Positions 7,901-8,196 of a DNA stretch of 8,196 bases are shown in pieces. Both the position numbers and the translations under genes were made by a program. The stretch comes from Chloroflexota bacterium (GTDB taxonomy: Bacteria > Chloroflexota > Limnocylindria > Limnocylindrales > CSP1-4): NCBI GenBank assembly GCA_017881985.1, contig JADGQH010000142.1:1-8196 (forward strand). Direction: 5' to 3'. Below the pieces are notes generated by a model. That model did not search any database. It was not told where the DNA came from and saw only the letters and a list, made by a program, of their open reading frames with translations. How positions within the stretch are numbered: position 1 is the first letter of the stretch; each line of letters starts with the position of its first letter.

Positions 7901-8196
7901 GCCGGAAGGATCCAGGGGCGGACCTGCTCCTCGTCGAGGCCCTCGACCACCGCGGATGCCGGGACCTCTTCGACCTCGACGGTGAGACGGCTCACGACGG
8001 CGACCGTGCGGCCGGTCACCTCGTCCTCGCGTTGGGCGGCGATCTCGGCGCGTGCGCCGAGCGAGGCGCGCGCCTCCGGATCGAGCACGACCTCACCCGG
8101 TTGGGCCTGCTCCTCGGCCTGGGCCAGGTCGTCGATGAGCCGACCCGCGAGGACCTCGATGAGCTGGATCTCCGGGTCGCCGACCAGGAAGCGCCG
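4957..8196 (-). CDS. Adenylate/guanylate cyclase-domain AAA+ ATPase with C-terminal TPRs, 5' end outside window
   Basis: The C-terminal 1079 residues are visible; the frame stays open to the right edge. Codons upstream of a possible GTG at 8088 encode RFLVGDPEIQL, typical of the end of a first cyclase homology domain in this family, so GTG 8088 is not the start. A second cyclase domain spans about 115-284: it has LTLGDKG (Asp165) and VNLSAR (Asn236, Arg240), but the first metal Asp position holds Arg124 (FLRFGGIDYD) and the purine-specifying Lys and Asp positions appear to be Leu and Val. An AAA+ module (about 304-600) has Walker A AEAGLGKS (332-339), Walker B LVLVLEDCHW (Glu462, Asp463) and GNPFYVEEL (556-564). 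TPRs occupy about 718-1012, and a conserved family-type tail (1018-1079; RDEIGAP, AIEETLAFL) ends the protein. It is probably a cytoplasmic signalling or regulatory ATPase. No HTH is visible in this part. Cyclase activity would depend on the off-window first domain and is unproven. Confidence 0.92.
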   Translation of the reverse strand, partial: RRFLVGDPEIQLIEVLAGRLIDDLAQAEEQAQPGEVVLDPEARASLGARAEIAAQREDEVTGRTVAVVSRLTVEVEEVPASAVVEGLDEEQVRPWILPAVYERLRAGRGELLAELRAAYPLFLRFGGIDYDADDEAIAKLDAFVSGAQRILRGFGGTALQLTLGDKGAYLYGVFGSPIAHEDDAARAAAAALALLDLEGATAVTGIQVGIAHGQLRSGTYGHPMRRTFVCLGDAVNLSARLMSAAPAGRVYASEAVRNAAGEAFSWEPLAPLSVKGKSAPVTAFSLAGAREGRMRRTRYRLPMFGRASEVEALRARLDDAAAGTGRIVAITAEAGLGKSRLVAELVRDARRGGVMVATGECQAYGANTSYFPWREVWRRLLHVHLDKPAPERVRELELELAAIDPSLVARAPLLDVVLDIEIPDNDLTRPFDAKVRKASLESLLVACLQARAARHPLVLVLEDCHWLDPLSRDLLVALARACPSLHVLLVVAMRPATSPGATLGIERLAGFSEIALSELDRADAALLIRAKLEQESGGSVDAADSLVELVTARSQGNPFYVEELLTYIRAQGIDPTDTVALGALELPDSLQSLILSRIDALAESPRRTLKVASVIGRLFRAAWLPSVHPELGDLADVRDHLVRLREAELVHLDVEADDSYLFKHVVTQEVAYESLPFGIRASLHGRVGRYVEESEPEAIDRNLDLLAHHYWHGDNPAKKREYLVRAGKAAQATYANAAAISYFERAAPLLEGMDRWEVTRRLGEALEVAGDWPGAGRAYRDALALADGTADPSATAWTDVALADLARKRGEYDEASSWLTAARDRFELIGDRVGLGRVTQVQGTVAATRGDFVTARALLEASLEIRRELGDKAAMGALLSNLGIMAEYDGDYDRSWALHEEGLGLRVEAGDKGAIAISLMNLGNVLLLKGNVEEARLCQEESLRLRRETGDPWMIALGEHNLGLLTRSQGDYRATRNLFMRALRTYRDHGDKWALAFMLEDVAVLATLLEQHEVALRLAGAGSSMRDEIGAPRGPADRAELDGQLDASRRALAAGAAAAWQDGRTLGLDAAIEETLAFL
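5230..5709 (-). repeat. Four TPR units with an exact 120-bp (40-residue) period
   Basis: GD[RKP] signatures begin at coding-strand positions 5709, 5589, 5469, 5349 and 5229 (visible residues 830, 870, 910, 950, 990), each exactly 120 bp apart. Each unit holds the pattern N-L-G near position 12-14 and a G-x-[YFV] turn followed by an A/L helix, as in 40-residue TPRs of the kinesin-light-chain type. DNA similarity between units is limited to the signatures, so this is a protein repeat rather than a recent tandem duplication. It is likely a protein or peptide ligand-binding scaffold. Confidence 0.8.

Noticed and set aside
8086..8088. GTG at 8088 as start of the cyclase/ATPase gene
   Set aside because: The 36 codons upstream to the window edge are open and encode residues typical of this family (RFLVGDPEIQL), so the gene starts outside the window.

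Overview
The window is GC-rich (roughly 70% by eye) and holds parts of two long genes, both on the minus strand and both running off an edge. The right-hand gene (4957 to past 8196) is the C-terminal 1079 residues of a cyclase-domain / AAA+ ATPase / TPR signalling protein. The left-hand gene (4800 to past 1) is the first 1600 residues of a very large secreted, multidomain protein with a gingipain-like (peptidase family C25) domain. A 156-bp intergenic stretch separates them. I see no RNA genes, insertion sequences, CRISPR array or origin.

Host: the GC content, the cyclase-ATPase-TPR fusion, and the combination of a choice-of-anchor-C/DUF642-type domain, a PPC-like domain, Ig-like repeats and a PxKF-type tail are what I would expect from a high-GC soil or freshwater Chloroflexota (Limnocylindria/Ellin6529-like) or an actinobacterial relative. 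This is inference from domain style, not a marker-gene assignment.

Layout along the coding strand (right to left): 8196-4957, end of a first, mostly off-window cyclase homology domain, a second cyclase domain lacking key catalytic residues, an AAA+ ATPase with an altered Walker A, then TPRs with an exact 40-residue period. 4956-4801, spacer with a weak promoter candidate and a G8 tract just before the GTG start. 4800-1, signal peptide, choice-of-anchor-C-like domain, Ig-like domain, PPC-like domain, a striking Trp-rich pentapeptide array (12 tandem SPSQW-type units preceded by four decayed units), a second PPC-like beta domain, a C25-like domain with a His853/Cys890 dyad, beta-sandwich region, two Ig-like domains, and the start of a PxKF-like tail.

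The SPSQW array and its placement directly before the C25-like domain are the most unusual content. The two genes are collinear but no functional link is shown by the sequence; regulation of the secreted enzyme by the neighbouring signalling ATPase is only a hypothesis. Residue numbers for the left gene count from the GTG at 4800; for the right gene they count from the window edge (codon 1 begins at 8196).
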